Below are positions 1 to 6,719 of a stretch of DNA of 8,628 nt, piece after piece; within the stretch, counting starts at the first letter, position 1, and each line of letters begins with the position of its first letter. The notes under the pieces were generated by a model. That model saw only the letters and a list, made by a program, of their open reading frames with translations, had not been told where the DNA came from and did no database searches. The translations under genes and the position numbers were made by a program. The stretch comes from Tissierellia bacterium (GTDB lineage: Bacteria > Bacillota_A > Clostridia > Tissierellales > Peptoniphilaceae), in assembly GCA_012728775.1 (NCBI GenBank), contig JAAYEN010000071.1, positions 1 through 8,628 of the forward strand, read 5' to 3'.

Positions 1-47
1 GACCTAGTTATAGTCATAATTAAGCCGATAAAAATGCTATTATACAT
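1..47 (-). CDS. Start of a hydrophobic protein, cut by the left edge
   Basis: An ATG at 47-45 opens a reading frame without stops to the window edge and gives the peptide MYNSIFIGLIMTITR. An AGGAG ribosome binding site sits about 7 bases upstream and overlaps the TAG stop of the DUF4330 gene (60-58), so the two genes are only 10 bases apart and probably translationally coupled. The visible residues are mostly hydrophobic, as at the start of a membrane protein. In clostridial surface-polysaccharide loci this position can be held by an O-antigen-ligase-like or other polysaccharide membrane protein, but 15 residues cannot identify a family. That it is a real start is fairly likely; the product is unknown. 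Confidence 0.5.
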   Translation of the reverse strand, partial: MYNSIFIGLIMTITR

Positions 48-57
48 TACTTCACTC

Positions 58-543
58 CTATTCAGTAATCTCCAAATTAGTTACAACTCCAAAAGATGCA
101 AACTTTTTATTCTTAAGTCTAAATTGAATTCCGACTCTAGTCTGTTCTCCGCCAGCACTATAGTATTGTTCTGTCTCTTCTAAATTTGCTTTTACATCTA
201 TTTCAGCTACAAATTTTCTTGGAACTTCTGATTCCAACCATCTGCCATTGTAGTCAACTCTTTCTTTAAATGGTTCTATTTTAACATCTACTATTTCTCC
301 AATATAAGTTCCCTTGTCGTAATGATAGATAGGGTCGCCAACTTGTATTTGATCTACTGTAACTTGTCTAATATCTGAAATTTCATATGTTACAATTCCT
401 TCTTTAGTTGCACTTGTAGTTACAATACCCTTGCCCATTCTAGAAACCCCAAATACTACCAATGCCAAAACTGCAAATAACACCAATAAATCAATTATGT
501 TTATTATTCCAAACAATCTACCTTTTCCATCTATTAATTTCAT
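58..543 (-). CDS. DUF4330 family membrane-anchored protein
   Basis: A 161-residue protein that I recognise as DUF4330 from its start, MKLIDGKGRLFGIINIIDLL: a short conserved stretch running directly into one transmembrane helix at about residues 13-34. The rest should lie on the outer face of the membrane. It contains a beta-rich segment around residues 65-110 with GDPIY, YIGEIVDVK and a charged stretch up to VPRKF, then a C-terminal part ending in FGVVTNLEITE. The family has no established biochemical function. The start is supported by a TAGGAGG site 5 bases upstream, and the ATG shares ATGA with the stop of the upstream glycosyltransferase, so the two are co-translated. Its place between a glycosyltransferase and a hydrophobic gene suggests an accessory role in making or exporting a cell-surface polysaccharide; that role is inference from position. 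Length is normal for the family and nothing looks broken. Confidence 0.85.
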   Translation of the reverse strand: MKLIDGKGRLFGIINIIDLLVLFAVLALVVFGVSRMGKGIVTTSATKEGIVTYEISDIRQVTVDQIQVGDPIYHYDKGTYIGEIVDVKIEPFKERVDYNGRWLESEVPRKFVAEIDVKANLEETEQYYSAGGEQTRVGIQFRLKNKKFASFGVVTNLEITE

Positions 544-1670
544 AAATTCCTCCTACTTAAAATGTTATTGTATATTTCGATTTGTGTTCTCGCCATAGAT
601 TCTGTAGAAAAACTTTCCTTTACTCTATTATAAATTGAGTTGCCCATTTCTATAGACTCTCCTTTATTGTTAGCTAAATATCCTATATGTTTTGCCAAAT
701 TATTATAATCATTGGAGTCTATTAAGTATCCATCTACTCCATCTCTGATTAGCTCATTAATTCCTCCAACATTGGTTGCTATCGTAGCTTTTTTCATCTT
801 AGAAGCTTCTAAAATCACATAGGGAAAAGATTCACTAAGGGATGTTAAAATATTCAAATCTATTGCATTAAAAAATGACATATTTTCCTTTACAAAACCT
901 AGGAAAACAATCATATCTTCTACTTTTAATTCCTTCGCAAGTTTTTTAAGATCATTTAATTCCTCCCCATCACCTGCAATTAGAAACAATACATCTCTTC
1001 TTGTTTCTGAAAGCTTTTGGGCAGCGCGAATAGTCATTTTTATATTTTTTACGCCATCTAACCTAGCAACTTGCCCCACTAGGTATTTCCCTTTGTAGTC
1101 TACTTTATATCTTTTCAAAAAATCCTCTTTGACTATTACCCAAGGATCAGAATTCATATTAATTCCATTATACATAGTATATATCTTCTGGTCATCAAAT
1201 CCTCTATCTATGAGCATTGACTTAAAGTTCTCAGTTACAGCTACATAATAATCAAAACGCTTAAGGGCAAAAGTATTTATAGGTGTGAAAATTAAATCCT
1301 TGTAGAAACTATCTTTAAAGTCTAATAAATAATCACTATGTATGGTAGTAATCATAGGTACATTTATTTTAGATTTTAAAAATATAGCGATTGTATTTGC
1401 TCTAGCGCCATGACAATGGACTATATCGTAATGTTCATCATTTACTATTTGAGAAATTCTCTTAACCACAGACATATCGGAACGTCTTTTTTGGGGAATT
1501 AATTCTATATCTATTCCAATTTTTTTTGCATCTTCATAAAATGTATCTTCAATAAAGCAAATTATCTTTGCATCAACAAAACCTTTTAAACCTTCCATCA
1601 GAGAAAAAATGTGAGTTTTAGCTCCTCCAGTATCTCCTCCGCTGATAAGGTGCAGCACTTTTAAATTCAT
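540..1670 (-). CDS. GT4-family glycosyltransferase
   Basis: A 376-residue retaining glycosyltransferase of the GT-B fold (Glycos_transf_1/GT4 type), expected to transfer a sugar from an activated donor in the cytoplasm or at the inner membrane face. The N-terminal Rossmann domain opens with VLHLISGGDTGGAKTH (residues 5-20, the glycine-rich acceptor-side loop), followed by HCHGARAN (85-92) and TTIHSDY (108-114). The C-terminal donor domain has GQVARLDGVKN (199-209), AGDGEE (232-237) and the EX7E motif at Glu280 and Glu288 (SESFPYVILEASK), then NVGGINELI. I chose the ATG at 1670 because AAAGGAGG lies 5 bases before it and the alignment-worthy sequence starts there; an upstream in-frame ATG at 1697 would add nine unlikely residues and overlaps the promoter -10. 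It is the first gene of a minus-strand operon and overlaps DUF4330 by 4 bp. The donor and acceptor cannot be told; surface or secondary cell-wall polysaccharide is the best guess. Confidence 0.88.
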   Translation of the reverse strand: MNLKVLHLISGGDTGGAKTHIFSLMEGLKGFVDAKIICFIEDTFYEDAKKIGIDIELIPQKRRSDMSVVKRISQIVNDEHYDIVHCHGARANTIAIFLKSKINVPMITTIHSDYLLDFKDSFYKDLIFTPINTFALKRFDYYVAVTENFKSMLIDRGFDDQKIYTMYNGINMNSDPWVIVKEDFLKRYKVDYKGKYLVGQVARLDGVKNIKMTIRAAQKLSETRRDVLFLIAGDGEELNDLKKLAKELKVEDMIVFLGFVKENMSFFNAIDLNILTSLSESFPYVILEASKMKKATIATNVGGINELIRDGVDGYLIDSNDYNNLAKHIGYLANNKGESIEMGNSIYNRVKESFSTESMARTQIEIYNNILSRRNL

Positions 1671-1675
1671 GCGTA

Positions 1676-1683
1676 CCTCCTTT
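1676..1683 (-). promoter_or_regulatory. Ribosome binding site that fixes the glycosyltransferase start
   Basis: AAAGGAGG on the minus strand, 5 bases before the ATG at 1670-1668. It is a near-perfect match to the anti-Shine-Dalgarno of Firmicutes and decides for the start at 1670. The upstream ATG at 1697 has no comparable site. Confidence 0.85.
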
Positions 1684-1695
1684 AAAACCATATTC

Positions 1696-1724
1696 ATTAT
1701 ACCTTAAAAATTGTAATTTTAGAA
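1696..1724 (-). promoter_or_regulatory. Candidate sigma-A promoter of the glycosyltransferase operon
   Basis: A perfect TATAAT -10 box on the minus strand at 1701-1696. The hexamer 17 bases upstream (1724-1719) is TTCTAA, only a 3/6 match to TTGACA, so the -35 is weak. Initiation would fall near 1689, giving a leader of about 19 bases that still includes the AAAGGAGG site. A TATAAT is easily found by chance in such AT-rich DNA; the distance to the gene is what makes this one plausible. Confidence 0.45.
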
Positions 1725-1776
1725 TAACAATGCCCAATAATTTATCAAATCTTAAAAACTATGAAAATTTATTAAG

Positions 1777-1814
1777 TTAGATATTTTTTAAATTGATAGT
1801 TGACAAATATCTAA
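1777..1814. repeat. 10-bp inverted repeat around the -35 box, likely operator
   Basis: TTAGATATTT at 1777-1786 and its exact reverse complement AAATATCTAA at 1805-1814, separated by 18 bases. The -35 hexamer (1800-1805) lies in the spacer and touches the right arm. The arm centres are 28 bases apart, somewhat under three helical turns, which could fit two bound dimers or one protein with widely spaced contacts. Because the regulator gene follows directly, the simplest reading is an autoregulatory operator. The repeat is seen; the binding is inferred. Confidence 0.55.
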
Positions 1815-1828
1815 TCTAATATTATTAT
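1800..1828 (+). promoter_or_regulatory. Sigma-A promoter of the regulator/exporter operon
   Basis: A perfect TTGACA -35 at 1800-1805, a 17-base spacer, and TATTAT at 1823-1828 (5/6 match to TATAAT). Initiation is expected near 1834-1836, leaving a leader of about 50 bases before the ATG at 1884. This is the strongest promoter-like sequence in the window and is interleaved with repeated ATATCTAA boxes, as expected for a tightly repressed promoter. Confidence 0.8.
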
Positions 1829-1833
1829 AGTCG

Positions 1834-1849
1834 TAGATGGATATCTAAC
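1834..1849. repeat. Third ATATCTAAC box with a local palindrome at the expected transcription start
   Basis: ATATCTAAC at 1841-1849 is the exact reverse complement of GTTAGATAT at 1776-1784 and differs at one base from ATATCTAAT at 1807-1815. It also forms a short local palindrome, TAGAT (1834-1838), GGAT, ATCTA (1843-1847), lying at about +1 to +14 of the predicted transcript. A protein bound here would block initiation or clearance. Probably a second operator of the adjacent regulator; inferred from position and repetition only. Confidence 0.45.
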
Positions 1850-1883
1850 TAATATTAAATTTTTTCAAATAAAGGAGGTAACT

Positions 1884-3041
1884 ATGAAATATTATTATAT
1901 TAAAGAAGTAAACTGGCTTAACGAAGCTATTAACCTAGGAAACTTACTTTATGAATTCAACACTTTAGATGAAATAGAAAATTTACATATCTCATCAGAG
2001 CCCCAAAAGTATTCTATTCCTATGGAAAAAATTGATGCTGAGTACTCAGATATACTTCAGTATAAAAAATCCTGTTTAAAAGATGTCTTTCTACAATTTA
2101 AAATGGATCGAGAAATGGAAATACTCACTACCCCTTACGAAGGTAGTTTGTCAAATTTTACAATTTTAACTTCCTTTTCTTGGGTTAATAATTCTAGAGA
2201 TGTAAAATACATATCAGATAATGATACCTTAAGAGGATTGCTATATACACTTTATTCTGATTCAGAAAATGAAATGGCAGAAATTGATAACGCACCCCAT
2301 ATTAATGAAGCATACTATGGCAATTCAAAATGGGGTAAAGATGAAATTCAAATTGAAGTTTCCGATATTATTGAACTTTTACAGATGACAAAATATAGCG
2401 AGGATATTAAATGGACAGTATTGGATTTAATTACCAATGAAAGTAAACGAAGTGGTCTTATTGAAAAATTGAATAGCCTTCAAAATATTATTAAAAAACA
2501 TTTTTATTTAGTAGAAAATCGCTTTTATAATACTATCGAAAAATACGAAAACAATTCAGAATTTATAGCAAGTATCAACAATTTATTTGGCGGTTTTATA
2601 CAATCTTTTGAATATATGAATTTTGAATTTAATGTTATTGCTTATAATTCTGCAGCCTTGAAAGTAATTCAGCTAGATAATATTAAAAACACAAGCTATA
2701 TCGGACTTATTATCACAGAATTAATGGCCATTTCTGGGTATTTTGAAATGAAAGATGAAAATGTTATAGAAAAATGTAAAGCCATTGGAGATAATACGCG
2801 ATTTTCAATTATTAACCTCTTAGCAGAAAAGCCTATGTATTTAAAAGAACTTGCAGATGCTCTGGCACTCTCCTCTGCTACTTTATCTCATCATATAAAT
2901 ATTTTATTGCAAAATGGTTTTGTAGAAGTTAGGGTAGACGATAGAAAAACTTTTTATTCTTTGAAAAAAAAGAGCTTCGAGGAATTAGGTCAATATTTAC
3001 AAATGAAAGCTAATACATTGAGTGATGAAGATGGAAATTAA
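1884..3041 (+). CDS. Large ArsR-type winged-helix regulator with a ~290-residue N-terminal region
   Basis: A 385-residue protein whose last quarter is an ArsR-like DNA-binding domain: the family opening CKAIGDNTRFSIINLLAEKP (about 298-317), helix-turn-helix YLKELADALALSSATLSHHINIL (319-341), then the beta-wing FVEVRVDDRKTFYSL (346-360). Classical ArsR/SmtB proteins are about 100-120 aa, so the first ~290 residues are an added region, rich in charged helices with no transmembrane segment or secretion signal; I do not recognise its fold. It may hold a ligand-binding and dimerisation site. The metal-binding ELCVCDL motif of arsenic and cadmium sensors is absent (KELADALALS is there), so a metal sensor of that class is unlikely. 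The start has AAAGGAGG 5 bases upstream. It is the first gene of the exporter operon, behind a promoter full of inverted repeats, suggesting it represses its own operon and is relieved by the transported compound. Confidence 0.85.
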   Translation: MKYYYIKEVNWLNEAINLGNLLYEFNTLDEIENLHISSEPQKYSIPMEKIDAEYSDILQYKKSCLKDVFLQFKMDREMEILTTPYEGSLSNFTILTSFSWVNNSRDVKYISDNDTLRGLLYTLYSDSENEMAEIDNAPHINEAYYGNSKWGKDEIQIEVSDIIELLQMTKYSEDIKWTVLDLITNESKRSGLIEKLNSLQNIIKKHFYLVENRFYNTIEKYENNSEFIASINNLFGGFIQSFEYMNFEFNVIAYNSAALKVIQLDNIKNTSYIGLIITELMAISGYFEMKDENVIEKCKAIGDNTRFSIINLLAEKPMYLKELADALALSSATLSHHINILLQNGFVEVRVDDRKTFYSLKKKSFEELGQYLQMKANTLSDEDGN

Positions 3042-4920
3042 AAGGAATTTAGTTAGAGAATTACAGGACCCTGAATACAGAAAAAATTATTTACACCCTG
3101 GAACGAGGAGTAAATTAGATACATTTAAGAAAATGTTTAAACCAGTTTTTGAAAATAATAAAATAGTCTTTTCCTATTTTATTTTCGCCATTACCACCGG
3201 ATTAATTCCATTATTGAGTTCTTTTATTATTCAAGGTATCACCCAAATTATACAAATTATAATGAATAATAATCCAATCATTAATGTAGATGTGTTATTA
3301 CCATTAATATATCTAATTTCTGGTTATACCTTATTGGTAATTTTGTTTACTGGTATTTCAAAATACTTCCTTAGCATTACTTTTCCATTCTTTTTTGATT
3401 TAAGAAACCAAAAGCTTTTAGAGAATTTCAAAAAATTTAGCACAATGGAATACGGCCTCTATGAAGATTCTAGTTTCCAAAATGCTATAGGCTTTTGGCA
3501 TATAGCTCTCCAAAGTAATTCCCAAGGATATCAGGGAATTTTAGAAAAATCCTTTATGTTAAGCGGAGAACTTATTGGAACTATATTGTTGACAATCCTA
3601 CTGGGCTCAATAAATTTATGGATTCCATTTATTATAGTTGTTTCAATTGTAGGATATACTTATATCGAAGTAAAACAAGATAAATATCAAAGGACCAAAT
3701 TAGAAGAGGATCAAAAAAACCAAAGAATGTTAGATGCTTTGGTGAGAATTGGCTCAGATTTTAAATATGGAAAAGACGTTAGAGTATATGAAATGCAGGG
3801 AGCTTTTAATTCCTTATTTGATAAATTGATTGCACAAAAGGATAAAATATTAAAAAGGCTTTTTAGCTACAGGATAAAGTTCTCGCCCCTCTCTGCATTT
3901 ACTCTTTCAATTATATTTCTATCTGGCCTATACTTTCTAAGCCATGCCTATCTAGAAAATGCAATAGATGGACCCACATACTTAATGATGATCATGGCTC
4001 TTATGCTTACGTCCAATTTGACATATAAATTGTCCCAAAATATTGCCTTTGTAATAGGTCAATCCATATACTTAGACGATTTATACGATTGGTTGGAAGC
4101 AGATGTAAATCCTTTAGGCGGAAAAAGTTTACCTGATAAAATGAATTATTCTATAAGGATTGAAGATGTATGGTTTAGATATCCAGGTTCAGATGAATGG
4201 GTTTTAGAAGGAGTAAACTTAGATATACCAGATTCTTCAAGTTTAGCTCTAGTTGGAGTAAATGGTGCAGGAAAAACTACTTTAATAAAACTTTTAACCG
4301 GTTTATACCAAGTGGAAAAGGGTGCAATTTACATTGATGGAATTAATATCGACGAAGTAAGTCAAAAAGAACTTTCTAAAGTATTTGGAGTGGTTTTCCA
4401 AGACGTAAATCCCGCGGCTCTTACTGTTGCAGAAAATATTGCAATAGATGAAGATAATATTAACGAAGATAAAGTTAAAGAAGTTTTGAAAAAAGTTGGA
4501 TTACTTGAAAAAATAGAATCCTTCCCCAAGGGAATTCATACTCCTCTTCTAAAAATTGTGGAAGATGATGGAATAATACTTTCCGGTGGCGAAAATCAAA
4601 AACTTATGATAGCCAGAGCTTTGTATAAAGATTCTGCAAAAATACTTATTTTAGACGAACCCACTGCAGCATTAGATGCTCTTGCTGAAGAAGAAATATA
4701 TAAATCCTTTAGAGAACTTTTAAAAGGTCGAACAGCCATATTTATTTCCCATAGGCTAGCTTCCACCAGATTTTGTGACAGGATTGCCCTTCTTAATCGT
4801 GGAAAAATGGAAGAAGAAGGAACTCATAAGGAACTATTAAGTAATGGAGGATTATATAATCACATGTATAATACCCAAGCAAGTTATTATCAAGAGGAGG
4901 CTTCTAGTGAGAAATGGTAA
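3031..4920 (+). CDS. ABC half-exporter 1 (TMD-NBD fusion)
   Basis: About 630 residues; numbering here counts from a GTG at 3022. The N-terminal part holds hydrophobic segments near 48-70, 91-113, 181-213 (long, probably two helices), 288-310 and 318-336, fitting an exporter transmembrane domain. The nucleotide-binding domain follows: A-loop Tyr387, Walker A GVNGAGKT (412-419), Q-loop Gln460, signature LSGGE (520-524), Walker B ILILD (541-545) with catalytic Glu546, and H-loop His577. All key residues are intact. The usual TxVGExG X-loop is replaced by LLKIVEDDGII. Three starts are possible (GTG 3022, ATG 3025, ATG 3031), none with a clear ribosome binding site; all lie inside the end of the regulator gene, so translation is probably coupled to it. 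I list ATG 3031 as the simplest choice. It should pair with the next gene as a heterodimeric exporter; the substrate (drug, peptide or lipid-like) is unknown. Confidence 0.88.
   Translation: MEIKRNLVRELQDPEYRKNYLHPGTRSKLDTFKKMFKPVFENNKIVFSYFIFAITTGLIPLLSSFIIQGITQIIQIIMNNNPIINVDVLLPLIYLISGYTLLVILFTGISKYFLSITFPFFFDLRNQKLLENFKKFSTMEYGLYEDSSFQNAIGFWHIALQSNSQGYQGILEKSFMLSGELIGTILLTILLGSINLWIPFIIVVSIVGYTYIEVKQDKYQRTKLEEDQKNQRMLDALVRIGSDFKYGKDVRVYEMQGAFNSLFDKLIAQKDKILKRLFSYRIKFSPLSAFTLSIIFLSGLYFLSHAYLENAIDGPTYLMMIMALMLTSNLTYKLSQNIAFVIGQSIYLDDLYDWLEADVNPLGGKSLPDKMNYSIRIEDVWFRYPGSDEWVLEGVNLDIPDSSSLALVGVNGAGKTTLIKLLTGLYQVEKGAIYIDGINIDEVSQKELSKVFGVVFQDVNPAALTVAENIAIDEDNINEDKVKEVLKKVGLLEKIESFPKGIHTPLLKIVEDDGIILSGGENQKLMIARALYKDSAKILILDEPTAALDALAEEEIYKSFRELLKGRTAIFISHRLASTRFCDRIALLNRGKMEEEGTHKELLSNGGLYNHMYNTQASYYQEEASSEKW
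4893..4900 (+). promoter_or_regulatory. Ribosome binding site that fixes the start of exporter 2
   Basis: AGAGGAGG, 6 bases before the GTG at 4907. It lies within the end of the exporter 1 gene and supports GTG 4907 over the longer in-frame ATG at 4844, which would overlap the upstream gene by 77 bases and has no comparable site at usual spacing. Confidence 0.8.
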
Positions 4921-6718
4921 TAAAGTTTCAGACTTTTCTTTAATATGGAAATTAATTATATTCGTCAAAGACATTGAGCCTAAAATATTTCTAAGTTTTT
5001 TAGGAGTTACAATATCCTCCGCTATTTATACAGTACTTTTAGTTTATTTACCCAAGATTATTATAGATGGGGTTATGGGAAACTGGGCTTTTATGGAACT
5101 AAGTAGAGAACTTTTAAAATACTCAGTTTTGATTTTATTTTTTAGACTGGTAAGTAATATTTCCGAGCATAAATTCATTCAAGATAGAAGTAGCTTTTCA
5201 TATAAGATGAATGCAGCGTTTTCAAAAAAGGTTCTATCTTTAAAATATGAACTATTAGAAGATACTAATATACTAGACTTAAGCGAAAGAGCTAAATACC
5301 CCCTACATCAGTATCTATTGTTTTCAATATTTGATAACTTAAGAAATCTTGGAATTGCAGGAGCTAAACTTATTGGTGTAGGAACAATACTGGCAACTTT
5401 TAATATTTGGATTACAATATTTGCAGTATTAATGTGTTTGGTAACTGGATTTTTTTTAGAAAAAGGCAATAAAATTACAGAAGAATTTGCAAGGGATTTG
5501 ATGCCTATAAATCGAAGGTACAACTATTTTTTAGGAATCTTAAGTAACGAAGAATTTCAAAAAGAATATAGACTATTTCAACTTAACCTTTTGATTGAAC
5601 AAAAATTAAAAAAATACATGGATATTACATTAGATAGATTCCAAAATGTTTACACAGAATCTGCAAAAATTGAAACTATAAATCAAATTTTTATATCATT
5701 AACTAGATTTGTGATTTACTTATATTCAGCTTTAAGAGTGTTGGGAATTGGTGGAGAAATGATTAGTCTTGGTAACTTTTCTATAATAGTTACTGCCAGC
5801 GAAGAGTTTTCAAATAGCATTAATTCTTTTATAACCGCCGCAATTTCAATTAATAGAGATATCAGATTTACTAAACCTCTTTTTGAATTTTACGAGTTGG
5901 AAGAATATGGAATTGCAAGAGTTGAAAATAAGATAGCAACTCCTTTAGAAACACTAGAATTTAAAAATGTAAGCTTTTCTTATCCAAATTCTGATAAAGA
6001 AATTCTAAAAAATATTAGCTTTAAATTGCATAAAGGAGAAACCCTTGCATTAGTTGGAAAAAATAATGCTGGAAAATCTACTTTAGTAAAACTAATAGCT
6101 AGGTTATTCCAACCCACAGAGGGCGAAATTCTTTGGAATGGCGAGAATATTGAAAATTTAGATTTGAAATCATATTTAAAGGAGCTGGCTTATGTTTTTC
6201 AAGACTTCCAATTATTCCCTTTTAAAATATGGGAAAATGTATCCAGTTATGGTAAAAGCGATTTGGAAAAGGCACCAAAAGATATTGAGCTAAAAGTCAC
6301 GGACTGTATTAATAGAGTAGGAATGAAAGAGGAAATAAATGAACTTCCCCACGGTTTAGAGACATGGATGAATAAAAATCTCCATGAAGATGCCACGGAA
6401 TTCTCTGGCGGACAAAGGCAAAAACTAGCCATGGCAAGGGCAATTTATAAAGATGCCAGTTTCGCCATACTAGATGAACCTACCGCAGCTCTAGACCCTT
6501 TAGCTGAATCAGAAGTGTACGAAAACTTCTCAGATTTAGTAAAGGACAAAACTGCACTTTTTATCTCCCATAGAATGAGTGCCAGTAGATTTTGTGATAG
6601 GATTTTGGTTTTGGATAATGGAACAATTATCGGTAATGGTTCTCATGAAGAACTCACAAAAAATAATACCCTGTACAAATCCTTGTATGAAGCCCAAGCA
6701 CAATATTACGAAAACTAA
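4907..6718 (+). CDS. ABC half-exporter 2 (TMD-NBD fusion)
   Basis: 603 residues from GTG 4907, chosen for the AGAGGAGG site 6 bases upstream; it overlaps exporter 1 by 14 bases. Hydrophobic segments lie near 27-48, 71-84, 150-183, 260-280 and 288-312, fitting an exporter transmembrane domain. The nucleotide-binding domain has A-loop Tyr359, Walker A GKNNAGKS (384-391), Q-loop Gln432, signature FSGGQ (499-503), Walker B FAILD (519-523) with catalytic Glu524, and H-loop His555. The oddity is Asn387 in place of the second glycine of Walker A (GxxGxGKS/T); lysine and serine are kept. The X-loop before the signature is replaced by WMNKNLHEDATE, like the LLKIVEDDGII insert in exporter 1. Both proteins share FISHR, RFCDRI and tails with QA.YY, so they look like products of an old tandem duplication and probable heterodimer partners. 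Role: ATP-driven export of an unknown substrate across the cytoplasmic membrane, under the upstream regulator. Confidence 0.88.
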   Translation: MRNGNKVSDFSLIWKLIIFVKDIEPKIFLSFLGVTISSAIYTVLLVYLPKIIIDGVMGNWAFMELSRELLKYSVLILFFRLVSNISEHKFIQDRSSFSYKMNAAFSKKVLSLKYELLEDTNILDLSERAKYPLHQYLLFSIFDNLRNLGIAGAKLIGVGTILATFNIWITIFAVLMCLVTGFFLEKGNKITEEFARDLMPINRRYNYFLGILSNEEFQKEYRLFQLNLLIEQKLKKYMDITLDRFQNVYTESAKIETINQIFISLTRFVIYLYSALRVLGIGGEMISLGNFSIIVTASEEFSNSINSFITAAISINRDIRFTKPLFEFYELEEYGIARVENKIATPLETLEFKNVSFSYPNSDKEILKNISFKLHKGETLALVGKNNAGKSTLVKLIARLFQPTEGEILWNGENIENLDLKSYLKELAYVFQDFQLFPFKIWENVSSYGKSDLEKAPKDIELKVTDCINRVGMKEEINELPHGLETWMNKNLHEDATEFSGGQRQKLAMARAIYKDASFAILDEPTAALDPLAESEVYENFSDLVKDKTALFISHRMSASRFCDRILVLDNGTIIGNGSHEELTKNNTLYKSLYEAQAQYYEN

Positions 6719-6719
6719 A

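Noticed and set aside
1671..1697. Longer glycosyltransferase start at ATG 1697
   Set aside because: No ribosome binding site at usual spacing; it overlaps a TATAAT box, and the added residues precede the family's normal beginning. The ATG at 1670 has AAAGGAGG 5 bases upstream.
1824..1852. Second minus-strand promoter (TATAAT at 1829-1824)
   Set aside because: The -35 position reads TTAGTT, a poor match, and the box is simply the antisense of the plus-strand -10 region; it is also far from the glycosyltransferase start.
1884..3041. Arsenic or heavy-metal sensing ArsR
   Set aside because: The cysteine-pair ELCVCDL metal site is missing, and no arsenite pump or arsenate reductase is nearby.
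4844..4906. Longer exporter 2 start at ATG 4844
   Set aside because: It would overlap exporter 1 by 77 bases and lacks a good ribosome site; GTG 4907 has AGAGGAGG at 6 bases.
5308..5523. Minus-strand open frame inside exporter 2
   Set aside because: Shadow of the exporter gene: no ribosome site and a composition reflecting the antisense of hydrophobic codons.
6247..6432. Minus-strand open frame opposite the exporter 2 ATPase domain
   Set aside because: Antisense shadow of the conserved signature region; no independent gene signals.
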